A DNA stretch of 64,000 nt from Bettongia penicillata ogilbyi (GCA_023548195.1 JAJHZJ010000577.1:798574-862573); one strand, 5' to 3'. Shown: positions 21,696 to 34,503, numbered from the stretch's first letter. Made by a program: numbers and translations. Notes: generated by a model not told the origin, from the letters alone.

Positions 21696-22509
21696 CACAG
21701 GATGAGTTGAATGTGAAGGGATGATATCTCAAAATAAAATTAAGGGATGAGAGAGTAATATGTTGGGAGAAGGAGAAAGGGAGCAATAGAATGTGGTAAA
21801 TGATCTCACATAAAAGACACAAGAAAAAGGTTTCACAATGGAGTAGAGGAGGGGGAGGTGAGTGAGAATGAGTGAACTGGATTTTCATCAGATTTGGCTT
21901 AAGGAAGGAATAACATACACACCCAGTTGGATATCTTATCCTACAAGAAAGTAAGGGGGAATGGGATAAGGGTGGGGGGTTAATTGAAGGGAGGGGAGAT
22001 TGTGGAAGGGCATAATCAGAAGCAAACACTTTTGAAAAGGGACAGAATCCAAGTTGAAAATAGAATTAGTGGGGGGGCAGGATAGGATGGAGGGAGATAT
22101 AGTTAGTCTTTCACAACATGACTATTATGGAAGTGTTTTGCATAAGTACACATGAATAAACTATATTGAATTGCTTGCCTTCTCAATGAGGGTGGGTGAG
22201 GAGGGAAGAGGGAAGAAAATTTGGAACTCAAAGTTTTAAAAACACATGTCAAAAATTGTTTTTACATGCAAATGGAAAATAAGATAACTAGGCAATGAGG
22301 TATAGAAATCTATCTTGCCCTTCAGGAAAGTAAAGGGTAAACAGAAGGTGGGGGATGATAAAAGGAAGGACAAACTGGGAGAAAGGGTAATCAGAATGCA
22401 TGCCATCTTTGGGTGGAGGAAGGAGAGAGATGGGTAGAAAATTTGGAACTCATAATATTGTGTAAATGAATGTTTAAAACTAAAAATTAATTAATTAAAA
22501 ATAAAATAA

Positions 22510-23264
22510 AATAATCCAAAACAGATTGGGCTGCCTTGGGGAAATTCCCTGATCAATTTGATAAGCTTACTAGGAAGTGAGCCTCTATGTGGGACTTTTG
22601 ATTGTATCTTCCTATAGAGGGTTTGAATGTGCCCCCTAGAACCTTGAAAAGGATGGGCTTCCCTGATGGGGACTGCCTCCAAGAAGAATAGTTTGACCAA
22701 TATTCTAAAGGAAGAGAATCTTAGATGAGAGATAATTGCAGGAAAGGCAGGTACCACACCTATATGGGATAAATGAAGTCATGAAACTGGAATGCTAAAA
22801 GTCCAACAATCTGAATTGACTACTGCCTCATTCAGATATGCATCAAACACTGATTTCTTCCACATATCCACAACCAGCTGAATATACAAAGTCTACTTTC
22901 ATTTTGAGTTTTGAAAATCTGTGCTATAAAAGAACCACCTGACTATTTTCATGTTTTCCCTTCCACCTTTCTTCTAGGGAAGTCCTGATTGTAGTATTTG
23001 ATGAGAGGAGAAGGAATTGTCTTCTCCCTCCAAGAGACAATAAAGGTGGCTTTGGAAAGGGATAAGTCAGATGAAGACTTAGATTGATTGGTGGACCAAG
23101 TAAGAAATGTTTGAATAATATTGTCCTAGGAAACTGATTTCCTAGGCAGTGAGATCCAACATCTGGCCTTTTAAATATGAAAGGGAGATTTCCTGGGTGG
23201 TATCAGCTTTAATAGTTGTATTGGGGGTAACTCCAAGATTGAGATTCAGGATTCTGACCTGCTA
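22510..23264. other. Unassigned intergenic DNA
   Basis: No recognised gene or repeat. The DNA has a mixed composition and no long open frame. Confidence 0.4.
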
Positions 23265-23350
23265 ATGCTCTGAGGTAGATATGAGGGCCATTATTATCCC
23301 CATTTTACTGATAAAGAACATAAGATTCATTGAGGTTAAGTGATTTTTCC
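23265..23350 (-). repeat. MIR fragment
   Basis: The plus strand 'ctgaggtagatatgagggccattattatccccattttactgataaag' and 'ttgaggttaagtgattttt' match the MIR core in reverse. Confidence 0.65.
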
Positions 23351-23399
23351 CTGAAAAATTCAGGTCATTACAGAAAGTTCTCTCTTTTCCCTTGTTTAT

Positions 23400-25085
23400 C
23401 ATCTCACAACCCTCGGATGCTTTCTTCCATTTTCTCTTCTTTCAACTATACTTCACATGACAAAGTAGTCCTTCTCTTTGAAAAGGAAACCTCTCTAAAC
23501 ACATAATTGATTCCATTCCATCCTATTTTCTCCAGCAGATTGTCTCTTCCGTCATCTCCACTCCCTCATTTATCTTCAGTATCTCCCTATCTAATGTATG
23601 CTTCCCAACTGTACACACATATTTCCCCATCCATAAAAAATCCCTACTTGATCCATCTATATCCAACTGTCCTGTATTTATCCTCCATTTTATGACTCAC
23701 CTGCTTTATCACATTGTCTGTAATAAGTGCCTCTATTTACTTCAGGATAGTCAGGTGGTGCAGTGAATAGAGTGCCAAGCCTGCAGGCAGGAAGACTCAT
23801 GATTTCAAATCTGGCCTCAGATACTAACTAGCTGTGTGACCCTGGGCAAGTCACTTAACTTTGTTTGCCTCAGTTTTCTCATCTGTAAATGATCTAGAGA
23901 AGGAAATAGCAAACCACTCTAATATCTTTGCCATGCCACATAGGGTCACAAAGAGTTGGGCATGACTAAAAACTCCTCAACACCAATGACACCTACCATT
24001 TCCTTTCCTCTCACTCTCTTACTTCTTTGCAGTCTGACTTCGGTTCTCACCATTTTACTGAAATGGTTCTTTCCAAAGTTACCAGTCCTCATCCCTCTTG
24101 ACGTCTCTTCAGCCTTTGACGCTGCCAGTCACCCTTTTCTCCTCGACACTCTTTTCTCTCTAGGATTTCATGCCACTCTCCTGGTCCTACTTGTCTGATT
24201 GTCCCTTCTATGTGTCTTCTGTTTGATCTCACATACACACACCCATATGTGTATGCACATGTATACACACCCATAGTGGAGAACTTTATAACTCTATCCT
24301 GAGTCCTCTTTTCTTTTGTCTCTACACTATTTCACTTAGTGATCTCATCAACTCCCATGGTTTCAATTACCATCTCTATGCTGATGACTTAGAAATCTAC
24401 TTGTCCAGTCTTAACCTCTTTTAATCTCCTTTCTCTCAGCCTATTGTAGCAGCCTATTGCACACCTCAATCTGGATGTCCTATAGACAGCTAAAACTTGA
24501 ATTGTTCAAAACATAGCTCATTATCTTTTTCCCAAAATCCTTCTCTGTTTCTAAAATTTCTACTACTGTTAAGGGCACCACCGACTTCTCAGTCACTCAG
24601 GTTCATAAAACAGGTGTCATCCTTGTCTCCTGATTCTCTCTTATCCCTGATATCCAATCGTTTACCAAGTATTGTCAATCATGCCTTCATAATATCTCTT
24701 ACACATTGCCCTGTTCTCTCCTTTGACACTGCCACCACCCTGGTAAAGGCCCCCATCACCTCATCTCTGAACTATTTTAATATTCTACTCCTTTGTCTCC
24801 CTGCCACAAATCTCTCCCCACTTCAATCCGTCATCCATTCAATTGTCAAACTGATTTTCCTAAAATATAGGCCTTCCCTCCCCATTCAATCGACTCTAGT
24901 GGCTCCCTACTGCTTTCAGGATGAAATATAAAATTCTCTTTTAAAATTTCGCATAACTTGGTCACTTCCCGATTTTCTAGTTTTGTTACACTTTCTCCCT
25001 TCTGCGTATTCTGCGATCCAGTGACATGGGCCCTATTTGCTCTTTCTTGTACATGATACTTCATCTCCCAAGTTTAGCTAAATTC
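23400..25085 (+). pseudogene. L2-like (CR1-clade) LINE reverse-transcriptase relic
   Basis: Fragments of a CR1/L2-type ORF2 on the plus strand, in order. Near 24015-24080 it reads SLTSLQSDFGSHHFTEMVLSKV. Near 24095-24150 is SSAFDAASHPFLLDTLFSLG, the RT palm motif A block (xAFDxxxHxxLL). Near 24370-24410 is [13 protein letters not shown], the catalytic YADD motif C. Near 24717-24930 is DTATTLVKAPITSSLNYFN...LSPLQSVIHS, the C-terminal region. The element would reverse-transcribe its own RNA at a nicked target; here stops and shifts disable it. A SINE splits it at about 23748-23990. It is an old element. L2 versus another CR1 subfamily is not certain. Confidence 0.82.
23748..23990 (+). repeat. 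CORE-SINE inserted in the L2-like relic
   Basis: A near-full-length marsupial tRNA-derived SINE: the head 'gtcaggtggtgcagtgaatagagtgcc', the core 'agctgtgtgaccctgggcaag', 'tcagttttctcatctgtaaatg', the body 'gagaaggaaatagcaaaccactc', and the tail 'ggtcacaaagagttgggcatgac'. It separates two parts of the same reverse-transcriptase relic, so it is the younger insertion. Confidence 0.9.
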
Positions 25086-25089
25086 TTAC

Positions 25090-26265
25090 TTGAACTACAA
25101 TGGACCTGATTAAGAATCGCTGGAACATACAAAAAAAAAAAAAAACCCACAGAATCACAATCGTCAAAGACTGATTCTTCCCTTATAATTTTATGCTTAT
25201 TGCAATGCCAGAAAACAAGAAGGAGGACCAGTGATGCCAAGGAAAATTTGGTAACACAACAGGCACAGGCACATAGCACTATCAAGGAAAAGAAAACCTT
25301 CTCTAGTTGCTTTTTCCACTAAGGCCTCCTACAAAAAACAGAAGGGGGGACTCTTCGTGACAACCCCAAACTAAAGCCTTCAGGAGCCTATTTTCAGCAT
25401 GATAAGACCCTCGCAGTGGCACAAAAATAGTCTGCAAGGATCTGAATCATGGTTGGTGAGTCAGCAGAGCTGCTACTCTGTGCACACTGGAATGGTTTGT
25501 CCTTGAAATACCCCAGGTTAGGATATCTGGTCCATTCCACTGCATTCTAGTAGTCATGGAAGAGGGAACATCAGGAATGGCCCAGACATGAGGACGGTTA
25601 GAAATAACATCGGTCTAAATAAATGCAGTTTCAGGAGACCTAGCTCTCCAGGTCTGTTCTTGTGGTTTGAGAGTATTGTTCATCTGTCACTTTGGCTTTC
25701 TCAAGCATGTACAACAGGAAGAAGACTTCAGAATGCAGACTATTCTGCTTAGGAGGAATGGCTAAAACACCATGAGTATAGATGAGTGTATACAAATATG
25801 TGTGTATATGTGTACATATAGATATATGTGTGTGCTTGTCTATATCTATAGATGTGTTATGTACAGGTGTATATGTCTAAATAGCCATGTGTATGTATTT
25901 ATATGTGTGTGCAGATATCTGCATTTAATGGGAGTATTCAGGAAAACTTTCTCATATGTTTGCCTGACTACTCATGGAGTTGAACTTGGGTCCCAGCCCC
26001 TTCTTTTGGGTCTTATGTTCTGGATTATTTCTAAAGGTGGCTGACTCTCCTGGTCATTAATCACCTCTGACACAGCCCTTGCCTTTATGGCAAGAAAGGG
26101 AATTACCAAGAGCCTGTGTCTGTGTGTACCATTCAGAAAGCAATCAAAGTCCAAGCAAAAGTGAAAATATTACGAGCATAGGCCCTACCTGAAGGGGACA
26201 GTTCCATGGGAAATGTTTCAGTCAGGTCTATCAGGGGACTGTGCTGATTACTCCCATTGATATGC
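25090..26265. other. Unassigned intergenic DNA
   Basis: No recognised element. It contains an A-run near 25131-25145 and a TG/TA-rich stretch near 25790-25920 which creates a spurious YMCTYRYMCV-type frame. Confidence 0.45.
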
Positions 26266-26266
26266 A

Positions 26267-26267
<1 letters not shown>

Positions 26268-26301
<34 letters not shown>
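26268..26301 (+). repeat. (TA)n microsatellite
   Basis: Uninterrupted alternating TA run, with looser TG/TA-rich DNA continuing to about 26370. Confidence 0.95.
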
Positions 26302-26305
<4 letters not shown>

Positions 26306-27364
26306 AATATGTGTATGTGAATGTGCATATACATATCTGTGTATACATATCATATGTATAAAATACACTATATGTAAGAATTTATTAGAGAGGGAGAGAG
26401 AAAAATTCAAATGGATAGAGATCTAGAGAAGCGGCCTCTGAGTCAAGAGTGCCTCAGTTCAAGTTCCACCTATGACATATACGTCTGTGAATCCCTCTCC
26501 ATTCCCACTGGTAATTCTCTGAGACTGTAAGTTGCAAAGTGGGTGCCATTTTGCATTGGTAGAACCAGTTTCCACACTGGGTATTCCATATACCAATGAA
26601 ATCAAAGATCTGGTCCAAAATCAAACCAAAAGATCTAGAAACAATGGTAGATTTAAAGAAGGAAGTGATCCCCAAAACTATTGAGTCCATCACATGCTTT
26701 TATCTGACGTGTAAACTAAGAATCAAGGAGTTTAAGTGATTTACCCATGGCCAGTATTAGTTACAGAGTGATAATATTTAATATAAATTCTGGACTTTAA
26801 TAAGGGCCAAAGCTTGAATTAAGAAGAGTCTGTACCTAACAGTCTCGCTTGTAAAGTAAACTCCAAAAATGCCTTTTGTCAGAAAAGCAGATAGGGTTGA
26901 CTTAGTAACTTCCTTAGGAGCCCCTTCTCCTGGCATCTTAGTGATAAGGAAAAATATAGATGTCCTGAGTTGTAAGTTCAATTGAAACTGTTTACACTTT
27001 CCTGTGTCAGCTATTTTGAATACCTGTTTAGGACAGGAAGCCTGGCACTAGTGGTGGGATTTCCTTTCTTGTCGTATGTCACAGAGACATATGTTTGCAC
27101 AGTCTAGAATCGTAGGGCCCAATCAATATCACTTTGTTAATTTTCTTGTCTTACTAAATTTATGATTTTCTCAACCAAGAGAGTTCCTTTCTCACGGTAA
27201 AATGTATATAAGCCAGGAGATTTCTGTACTGAGTAGTTAGAATATTTTTATGACTCCATAATGCATTATGTTACCGTTTTTTTTAATAGGGAATTGATTG
27301 ATTCATTAATTAAATCATAAAATGTATGCATTTAGCCTGTTGTCTTTTCTTTAACCAAAGTTTT

Positions 27365-27445
27365 CAGGTCAACAAGGGGAAACTTAAACCCAGGTCTTCT
27401 GCTTTCAGATCCAGTGCCCTTTTTACGATATCACATTGCCCAAAT
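27365..27445 (-). repeat. MIR 5' end fragment
   Basis: The plus strand 'cttaaacccaggtcttctgctttcagatccagtgccctttttacgatatcac' matches the reverse complement of a MIR tRNA-like head. The rest of the SINE is not seen. Confidence 0.6.
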
Positions 27446-27449
27446 ATGA

Positions 27450-28450
27450 TTGCTATTATATCTGTCTATATAGATAGATAGATGTAATAAATGTTTCTCT
27501 TTATATAAAGAAATATATTTCATAACTTATTAAAAAAAATAAATGAGTTCTCATTAGGTGAGGCCACAGACAATTTAACACACTGATATTCTCTTTGTTA
27601 AAATGTTGTTTTCAACATAAGCTGATACTTGGAGTGAAGAGACCTGCATTGCACTACAGGCTCTGCCTCATACCTATGAAAACAGTTCAGCTCAGGCATC
27701 TCATTCCTTAGCAGGCTGCATTACTTTGGGAATTCTTTGACTGACTTATCCACTGTGCCCCTACCTCAGGGGACCTTTTTCTTCTCCTTCCCCATTCCTT
27801 TTCATCTTCTTTTTGTGTGTTGTCTCCCCCATTCATGTGTAAACTCCTTGAGGTCAGAGTTAGGTAGTAGTAGTCTGGGGCTGGTTCAGACTACTAGAGA
27901 AGGCCCTGAGGTAAAGATAAAGGCCAGGAGGCCTAGAATCTAACTGGTATGGTAAGGGTACTGGAAAAGATTAGGAAGATGCCAAGGAAGAGAGTGGTTT
28001 GCTGCAAGGAGCTGGTAAGAAAGAGCCTGAGAGGAAGTCAAAGGCTAGGACACTAGCAGTCATGACCTAGATTGTCATTGTCATTATTAGATTTCAAAAT
28101 GGGTATAACATGTTTAGGAGACAGGTTTGATGAAGCAAAGAGTACATTTTAGAGACATAGTTTTTGAAAGGTAGGAATGAAAACATTCAAATAACTGAAA
28201 TGGGTACATTCCTTATTTGAATGGCCATTAGTGTCATGGAAGCCAAAAAGGAGTTCCAAGAAGAAAGGGATGGTGAAGAGTGTCAAAGATTGAAAAAGTT
28301 AAAAAGGAATTTGGGGGGATAAGGAGATGGAATCTGGGAAATTACAAAATTGTTTGAGAAATCATTTGGTAAAGAGTTGCAATAAACAGTATTTTTTTCC
28401 TTTTTCCTCTAGGGAGGGAGTGGCTTGAAACTGAGTGATAGATGAGTGCA
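27450..28450. other. Unassigned intergenic DNA
   Basis: No gene or repeat recognised, apart from a short GATA-like run near 27468-27483. Confidence 0.4.
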
Positions 28451-28454
28451 ATAT

Positions 28455-28600
28455 GTTGAATTGCCATTTCAATTCAACAAGCACTTATTAAACTGGTACT
28501 GAATGCTAGATTCTAGGCAAATAAAAAAAAATGGCTGCCCTCAAGGAGCTTGTATTTTGCTCACAATAAAGACAGAAGCATCTCTTCCCCTGAGTACATT
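28455..28600 (-). repeat. L2 3'-end relic
   Basis: The plus strand 'attcaacaagcacttattaaactggtactgaatgctagattctaggc' and 'tggctgccctcaaggagcttgtattttg' match the reverse complement of the L2 3' tail shared by L2 and its SINEs. Confidence 0.7.
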
Positions 28601-29790
28601 AAAATAAAATGAGCACAGCATTTTCTTGCTGAGATGTCATGAGTATAATATTTGCCTCAAAGCAAGAGAATTTGCTCAGAAGACCCCTTCATGTGTTTTC
28701 CAGTCTAATGATCCTTTCATTTCCCAAGGCACAGTAGCTACAACCTTCATTTAGAACATTTTAGTCTTTTCGGAATTAAATGGCAAAAGGTAAAGATATT
28801 TGGAACTGTCAAAAACAAAAACCAACTAAACACCCAACTGTCATTTTTTCTTTTAATCTGTTTCTTCTTGCTCTGAACACATTTATTTTCGGTTTCAGGA
28901 AAAAGCTACTCATTATCAAATAAAATATTCCAACATGTGGCTACAAGAAGAAATACAATCATATACATTAACTAAGAAGATTATGGATGAGAACTGCTTG
29001 TGGGTACATCTTCAAAATTACTTTGGAAAAATAGTAATGGAAACTGAGATCCAGTGGTTTTTAACCAAGAAAATATGTACTGTTCTCTTTCTATTTGAAG
29101 TCACTACAAGGGATTAGCTGTATATATGTATGTAACATGTATGTAACATGTAAGAATTTGGGGCATTAGTTGAGCTTTACCAATTGCATTGAACTCACAC
29201 CATATGTCTGTTGTTATTTCTAATTCCAACAAGGGAGTATACCTGGCTGTGATGAAAATCAGAGAAGAGATTTCAGTTCCTTTAATTGAAAGACAGACCC
29301 CATCCAAAGTCAAATGGAATCAGGCATGAAGAAGAGTTTCTTAAAAAATTTACCCATTCAAGTTTGAGGTTATCCAGAAAAGAGTGAAAACAACTGAATC
29401 CTTCCTGTGGATGTAGAAATTAAGGTTTCAAGGAAGATCATGCTGAAGGAAGTTATTTTTATTTTTATATCAACCACACCACTAATTATATAGAACAGCT
29501 CCTTTAAGTTGAAAGCAAAGACTTCCCCTTTTTACAATAATACAGTTCAAGAATAGGAATAGGTAATGGGCCTGTGAGTTTAATGGTATAGAGACCTCCC
29601 AAATGAAGAAACTTCATTAAAGCAATGCAAGTTGCAACTCCTCTCTGCAACTTACAATCTCAGAGAACCCAGACCTGAAGTGTCAAACTTACTTCCCATA
29701 GACCACAAACTTCACTAAAAAACAACCCCTAGACTGGCCAGTTAAAATGTACTTAGGAAATATCTAACAAAATATGTTAAAGATACAGTC
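28600..29790. other. Unassigned intergenic DNA
   Basis: No recognised gene or repeat. A tandem 'tatgtaacatg' doublet lies near 29128-29151. Confidence 0.4.
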
Positions 29791-29794
29791 TAAT

Positions 29795-30175
29795 GAACAT
29801 ATGTTTTAAATTCAATTTTATATTATTTTCAATTTCAAATTTTCTCCCTCCTCCCAACCGTTCTTTCTCCCATTCATTAAGAAGACAAGAAACAGAAAAT
29901 CTGTTACAAATATGAAGTCACACAAAACAAATTTCTTCATTGGCCATCTTCTGAAAAAAAAGAAAGATTTAAAAATTTCTCTTCCATTTGCATTCTGAGT
30001 TCATCCATTCTCTATCTGGTGGTAGATAATATTTGTCATTATGAATCAACTGTGGTAGATCATTGTTTTCATCAAGTACCAAGTCTTTCTCAGTTGATCA
30101 TCTGACAATAATTCTCCTGGTTCTCTTTACTTCTTTTGGCATAATCTCATATAAATCTTCCCAGGTGTTTCTTTT
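29795..30175 (-). mobile_element. L1 3' end fragment
   Basis: The plus strand 'attttcaatttcaaattttctccctcctccc' then 'acaatcctggttctctttacttc'-like text ('attctcctggttctctttacttc') matches the reverse of an L1 3' UTR and ORF2 end. It differs from the fragment directly to its right, so it is a separate insertion or subfamily. Confidence 0.65.
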
Positions 30176-30825
30176 TTTCACTTAATAGCATTTTATTTTT
30201 TTTCCACTGACATGTAAAGATAGGTTTCAAGATTCACTTTTATGAGACTTTGACTTCCAAATTTTTTTCTCCCCTCCCCAAGATGGCATGCAATCTGACA
30301 GAGGCTATACATGTACGATCCTTCTAGACATATTTTCAGATTAGTCACATTGTGAAGAAAGAATTCAAACAAAAGGGAAAAATCATGAGAATGGAAAAAA
30401 TAAGAATATGCTTCTATCCGCATTCAGACTCCATAGTTCATTTTTTGAATGTGGATAGTATTTTCTATTATGAGTCTTTTGAAGCTGTTTTAGACCCTTG
30501 CATTGAGAAGGAGGGTTAAGTCTTATCAAAATCAGTCATCTCACAATGTGACTGTGGCAGTGTACAATGCTCTCCTGGTTCTGCTCCATTCCCTCAGCAT
30601 CAGTTCATAAAAGTCTTTCCAAGTTTTTCTGAAGTCTGCCTGCTCATCATTTCTTATAGCTGGATCAAAGAGTATGCGCAGTTTTATAGCCCTTTGGTCA
30701 TAGTTCCAAACTGCTATTCAGAATGATTGGATCAGTTCACAACTCTGCCAACAGTGCATTAGTGTTCCAACTTTCCCACATTTTCTCCAACAGTTATCAT
30801 TTTCCTGTTTTGTCATGTTAGTATG
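30176..30825 (-). mobile_element. L1 3' end fragment with internal deletion
   Basis: Antisense L1 tail: 'acatgtaaagataggtttcaagattcac' and 'ctcctggttctgctccattccctcagcatcag' match the same regions of the long antisense L1. The sequence then jumps at about 30660 from 'catcatttcttatagctgg' to 'atgcgcagttttatagccctttgg'. This loses the ~200-bp segment with the EGMPIN complement that is present at 15060-15200 and 42160-42370. Confidence 0.85.
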
Positions 30826-31024
30826 ACCTTCTGATTCAGTGCCTCAATAGAAATTAACAAAAGGCCTATTACTGGATGGGGAAGATCTTTAATTCTTCCC
30901 CCCTCATCCACCATTAATCTTATATCAACATTACAATGGGTTTTAGGTAATGTTAATTTGTGATTGTCTCAGTCAGTAGTGACCCACAGGTATCCTTTAG
31001 TATTTGAACTTGATACCAATGAAT

Positions 31025-31138
31025 TAGAACACTAAGAGGTTAAGTGATTTGCCCAGGGTTGCATAGTTGCTGTGTGTCAGATGCAGGATATCAGGTCTTC
31101 CTAACTTTAAAGCTATCTCTTTGTCCACTATATGCCGT
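31025..31138 (-). repeat. MIR fragment (left arm of inverted pair)
   Basis: The plus strand 'gaggttaagtgatttgcccagggttgcatag' and 'tatcaggtcttcctaac' is a reverse MIR head and core. Confidence 0.75.
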
Positions 31139-31375
31139 AGTGCATAGAGTGCAGGACTTGGAGTTTTCGAGAAAGATCTGATTTTACCTCAAACACTGTT
31201 CACCTGACTCTTGGGAAGTCATTTTAGCTTCTAAACCTCAGTTTGCCCATCTATAAAATGAGTAAATAGCATCTACGTCACAAAATTAATGTAATCGTTA
31301 GATGTGTAAAGTTCACTGCAAACCTTAAAGTACCATATAAATGATAGCTACTATTATTGTTAATTTCCAATCAAC
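31139..31375 (+). repeat. MIR-type SINE (right arm of inverted pair)
   Basis: The plus strand runs from 'agtgcatagagtgcaggacttggag' through 'aacctcagtttgcccatctataaaatg' to 'accttaaagtaccatataaatgatagctactattattg', a complete MIR layout facing the adjacent reverse copy head-to-head. Confidence 0.85.
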
Positions 31376-31379
31376 ATAA

Positions 31380-33262
31380 GCAGTCAGATTTCCAGACTAG
31401 ACTGTTTTTTTGTGCTGAAGAGAGCCCTCATATTTATTTATGTAGAGAAGTCCTGGTGTTGAAATTTCCTCCACCAATGCAAACCAGCCATTTGTGACTT
31501 GGACTCTTAGTTGTCCAGGGTCAAGAAGAGGTTAAGTGTACTGAGTGTGTGTGAGAGGCAAGACTGCACTCAGGTCTTCCAGACTCTGCCTCTCTTTGTC
31601 TTGTGAATAATAATAGCATGAAAATTTATTTTCAGTATTGAATGTAAAGGAACATATGGAAACTATAATTGCATCATAATTTCAATTCTTCTTAGTTATT
31701 TCAAGAGTCGTAGAGGAAGTTTTTGAAGTTTCTTGATATTTAGGCTCATTTTTTTCATACTTCTTTTTCCCTGCTCTCCCCTCCCGTCAGTCAAACAAAA
31801 TGTGTGCCACTTGTAATAATTTACCAAAATAATTATTTCATTCAATCAGTTTGACGGGGAAAAAAATCAGCCAAGTAGCTTCTTTGTATTCTCTAGGGCA
31901 AAGGGTTGGATGATTGAATTTTTTAAAAAGCAGTTTTTTAAAAAAAACCAGTATTTTTAAGTAGTGATTCATTTTTTTAAAGTTCAGTTCCAATACAGTC
32001 AGTTTTCTACTTCTTCTAGGAAGTCATTAGTAGGATTAATTGGGATGCCTTTTTGCAGCCTCATGTTTGTTGGTAACTCACCTTTCCTGAATCTGAACTC
32101 TCTGAACATCATCTCTCTGGTCAACAAATCCTCTAAAGCAGTTTGATAAACACTATAGGCCATGAACTAGAGGAAATTTCAAAAAATTCTTTCTCAAAGG
32201 AGGAAAGTGGAAACCAATAAAGCCTACTTATGCTCTTCCAGAAGGGATTTCAGGCAAAAAAGAGACATCCCAATAAATGGGAACCATTGTTTGATTGGCT
32301 AAAAGATACATTTCCTTCCAACTCATCCTGAGAATTAATGAACCTCTGAATGTGGGAAAGGGTTCTTTGGTGGTAAGAATGAGGTTCTATTGCGAGGAAG
32401 AAAAACACCAGTAGAAGCCCACTGAAGTTACTATCTTGTTGAAGATAAGATAGTTTCCTACTCAGGATGTTGATTTGATCTGTATTAATCTTGCTTAATA
32501 AATACTTCCTTAATAATGACTTAAATAAATTGAAATATCCAAGAATAAAAGGTTCCACTGACAACACTCAAATGCTTATGAGGGAGCCTACTTAGACAGG
32601 AGATATTCAAGTCCATTTCTAGAAAGGGATATTTGGAGACTTTCTGTTCCACTGATTTTTTTTCATCCAAAGCATTTTCCAAACCAGGTTGGAAAGAGAT
32701 AATTTAGAGCACTTTCCCAGCAGCTCAGTGCTCACCTCTGGCCTGAGGCAATGAACTGGAGTACACTTGAAGTACTCCCTTGCAATAAGTACAGTCATCT
32801 CAGGTATCTAAAGCTGACTGAAAGTTCCTTCTCTCCTTCCTACTTTTCCTCCTTCCCCATGGGCAAAATTGTGTACCAAAGAGCTCTGAGATGGGTGAAA
32901 TAAAGGCTGCCCATGGCAACGAGGAAATGTCAGATCCATTCAGTATCATCGGATAACCTCATAGAACAGGTGATCAATATTCATCAGTCTCACAGTTCCA
33001 CTGCTAGTGATGGTTAATGGACTGATAATGCCAACTTCCTTGTAGCCAGATCCCATCAGGAACCAGACAGCTGGAGCTAAAGGAGGAAACTGATCAGATC
33101 TGGCAGGAGACAGTTTAGGAGGCTAAAATTAACCTTGGACCACTCATGGGAAGAATTAATTGTTTGTGACTGCTAAATCTCTGCTAGTGACAGAGGTTTA
33201 TTACTGCCTAGATCATCTACTCCTACAAGTTTTTGTCCATCGAAGAGATGGAAGGTGGTATG
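31380..33262. other. Unassigned intergenic DNA, partly less repetitive
   Basis: No transposon is recognised apart from a doubtful MIR-like piece near 31490-31600. The part from about 32690 to 33140 has higher GC and no obvious repeat. It contains ccatggcaac (32911-32920), which fits the RFX/X-box half site. No coding support is seen. Confidence 0.4.
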
Positions 33263-33265
33263 GGG

Positions 33266-33271
33266 AAGAGA

Positions 33272-33319
<48 letters not shown>
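33266..33319 (+). repeat. (GA)n microsatellite
   Basis: Near-perfect GA dinucleotide run preceded by looser AG-rich DNA. It gives a spurious ERERER frame. Confidence 0.96.
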
Positions 33320-33322
<3 letters not shown>

Positions 33323-34500
33323 TCTTTACACACCTAAAGGGCTGTTTTAAAAGCTAGCATCTTGTGAATCTTAAAACTAGCTACAAGTTCAGTCTGTGGA
33401 TGATAATGTGATTCAGATTGCTGTGAGAATACTCAAACCTTCCTAGCTTATTGTTGAACGGGGACTAAAATTTTAAAGTGCAGAATAGCCTTGGAGGCTC
33501 ATCTATGCCAAACTGATTTGTTTGAAAGGCCAGGAACTTGATTTTCTTCTAGCTCCAGGAAGGAAACTTCTGTCCAGGAAGCTGACATCAAGGGAATCAC
33601 AGAAGATTCTAAATTTAAGGTGTTTAATTAAGGATCAGTTTATTTGTTTGTCATCAGAGGACCGGCTAGTTAGTTCAGAGGGAGGTCATTACCACTCTGG
33701 CTTTAGGACAATGAATATTTTGGCCATGGCAAATTTTAAAGGTCATCCATCAAATAAAAATGGAGTTGTACTCTGCTTTGGCATCAAGTGTACACATACT
33801 AACGAAATCACAGGATCTTGAAGTGTCCCAGTAAACCATAAGTTTTGGGGTTACTTCCTCTGGTTACTTTCTATCTCCTCCCAGATCTTTTTGTACTTTC
33901 TTCCTTCATATTCTTATCTTCTGCTTTTGATTTCTCTTCCTTAAGTAATTTCAGTTGATACATCACAGATAAGAACTCTTAAATTTTTTAAACTTTCATG
34001 ATCATCCCTAGCCTACAATACAGTCTTAGTGAAAATGATAATCATCATCATTATATATAGGCGCCATTTTGGTTTTACATTTCTCATCTGATCCTGCTTC
34101 TGGCCCCACAACCAACACTGACACTCCCTCCCCCTGGCCCATTCTTGATAAAAGAAAAATACTTAAGCAAAAAGTTAATACTTAAAAATACTCAAGCGAA
34201 AAAAATTAAGCAAAAATAATTTATGCAACATTCTGTCCACATGGTCACTTGCCTTTCTGCAAAGAGAAGAAAGGTATATTTTATCATCTGTTCACTGAAA
34301 TTATGATTTCTCATTAACTTTTACCTAAATTCTTTGACTGACATGTTACACAAAAGGCAGTTGGATCTGCCGCCTATCATTTTGTACCTCACATGTCAAT
34401 GAATTTATTAGGGTGCTTTTTGTATTGTTGAAATTGAGGTTCAGTGGAAGTAGAAATTACTTTTGTAATTGGTCATTTCTCTTATTAATGTCAGGGATTA
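33320..34500. other. Unassigned intergenic DNA
   Basis: No recognised gene or repeat. A 99-codon plus-strand frame at 33522-33821 lacks any recognisable domain or context. Confidence 0.4.
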
Positions 34501-34503
34501 ATG

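Larger units (their letters stand above)
19290..22505 (+). mobile_element. Decayed half-L1 (HAL1-type) element split by a solo LTR
   Basis: A second near-full-length copy of the family: a leader (about 19290-19770), an ORF1 pseudogene, a 3' UTR with the same two-module layout, and an A-rich tail at 22480-22505. A solo LTR at 20061-20645 interrupts ORF1. As in the other copy there is no room for ORF2. It carries a GATA array where the other copy has CA repeats. The start is approximate because the leader is diverged. Confidence 0.82.

Noticed and set aside
23748..23990. tRNA gene at the SINE head
   Set aside because: The tRNA-like part is a SINE promoter relic. It occurs in many diverged copies across the window without a tRNA fold I could support.
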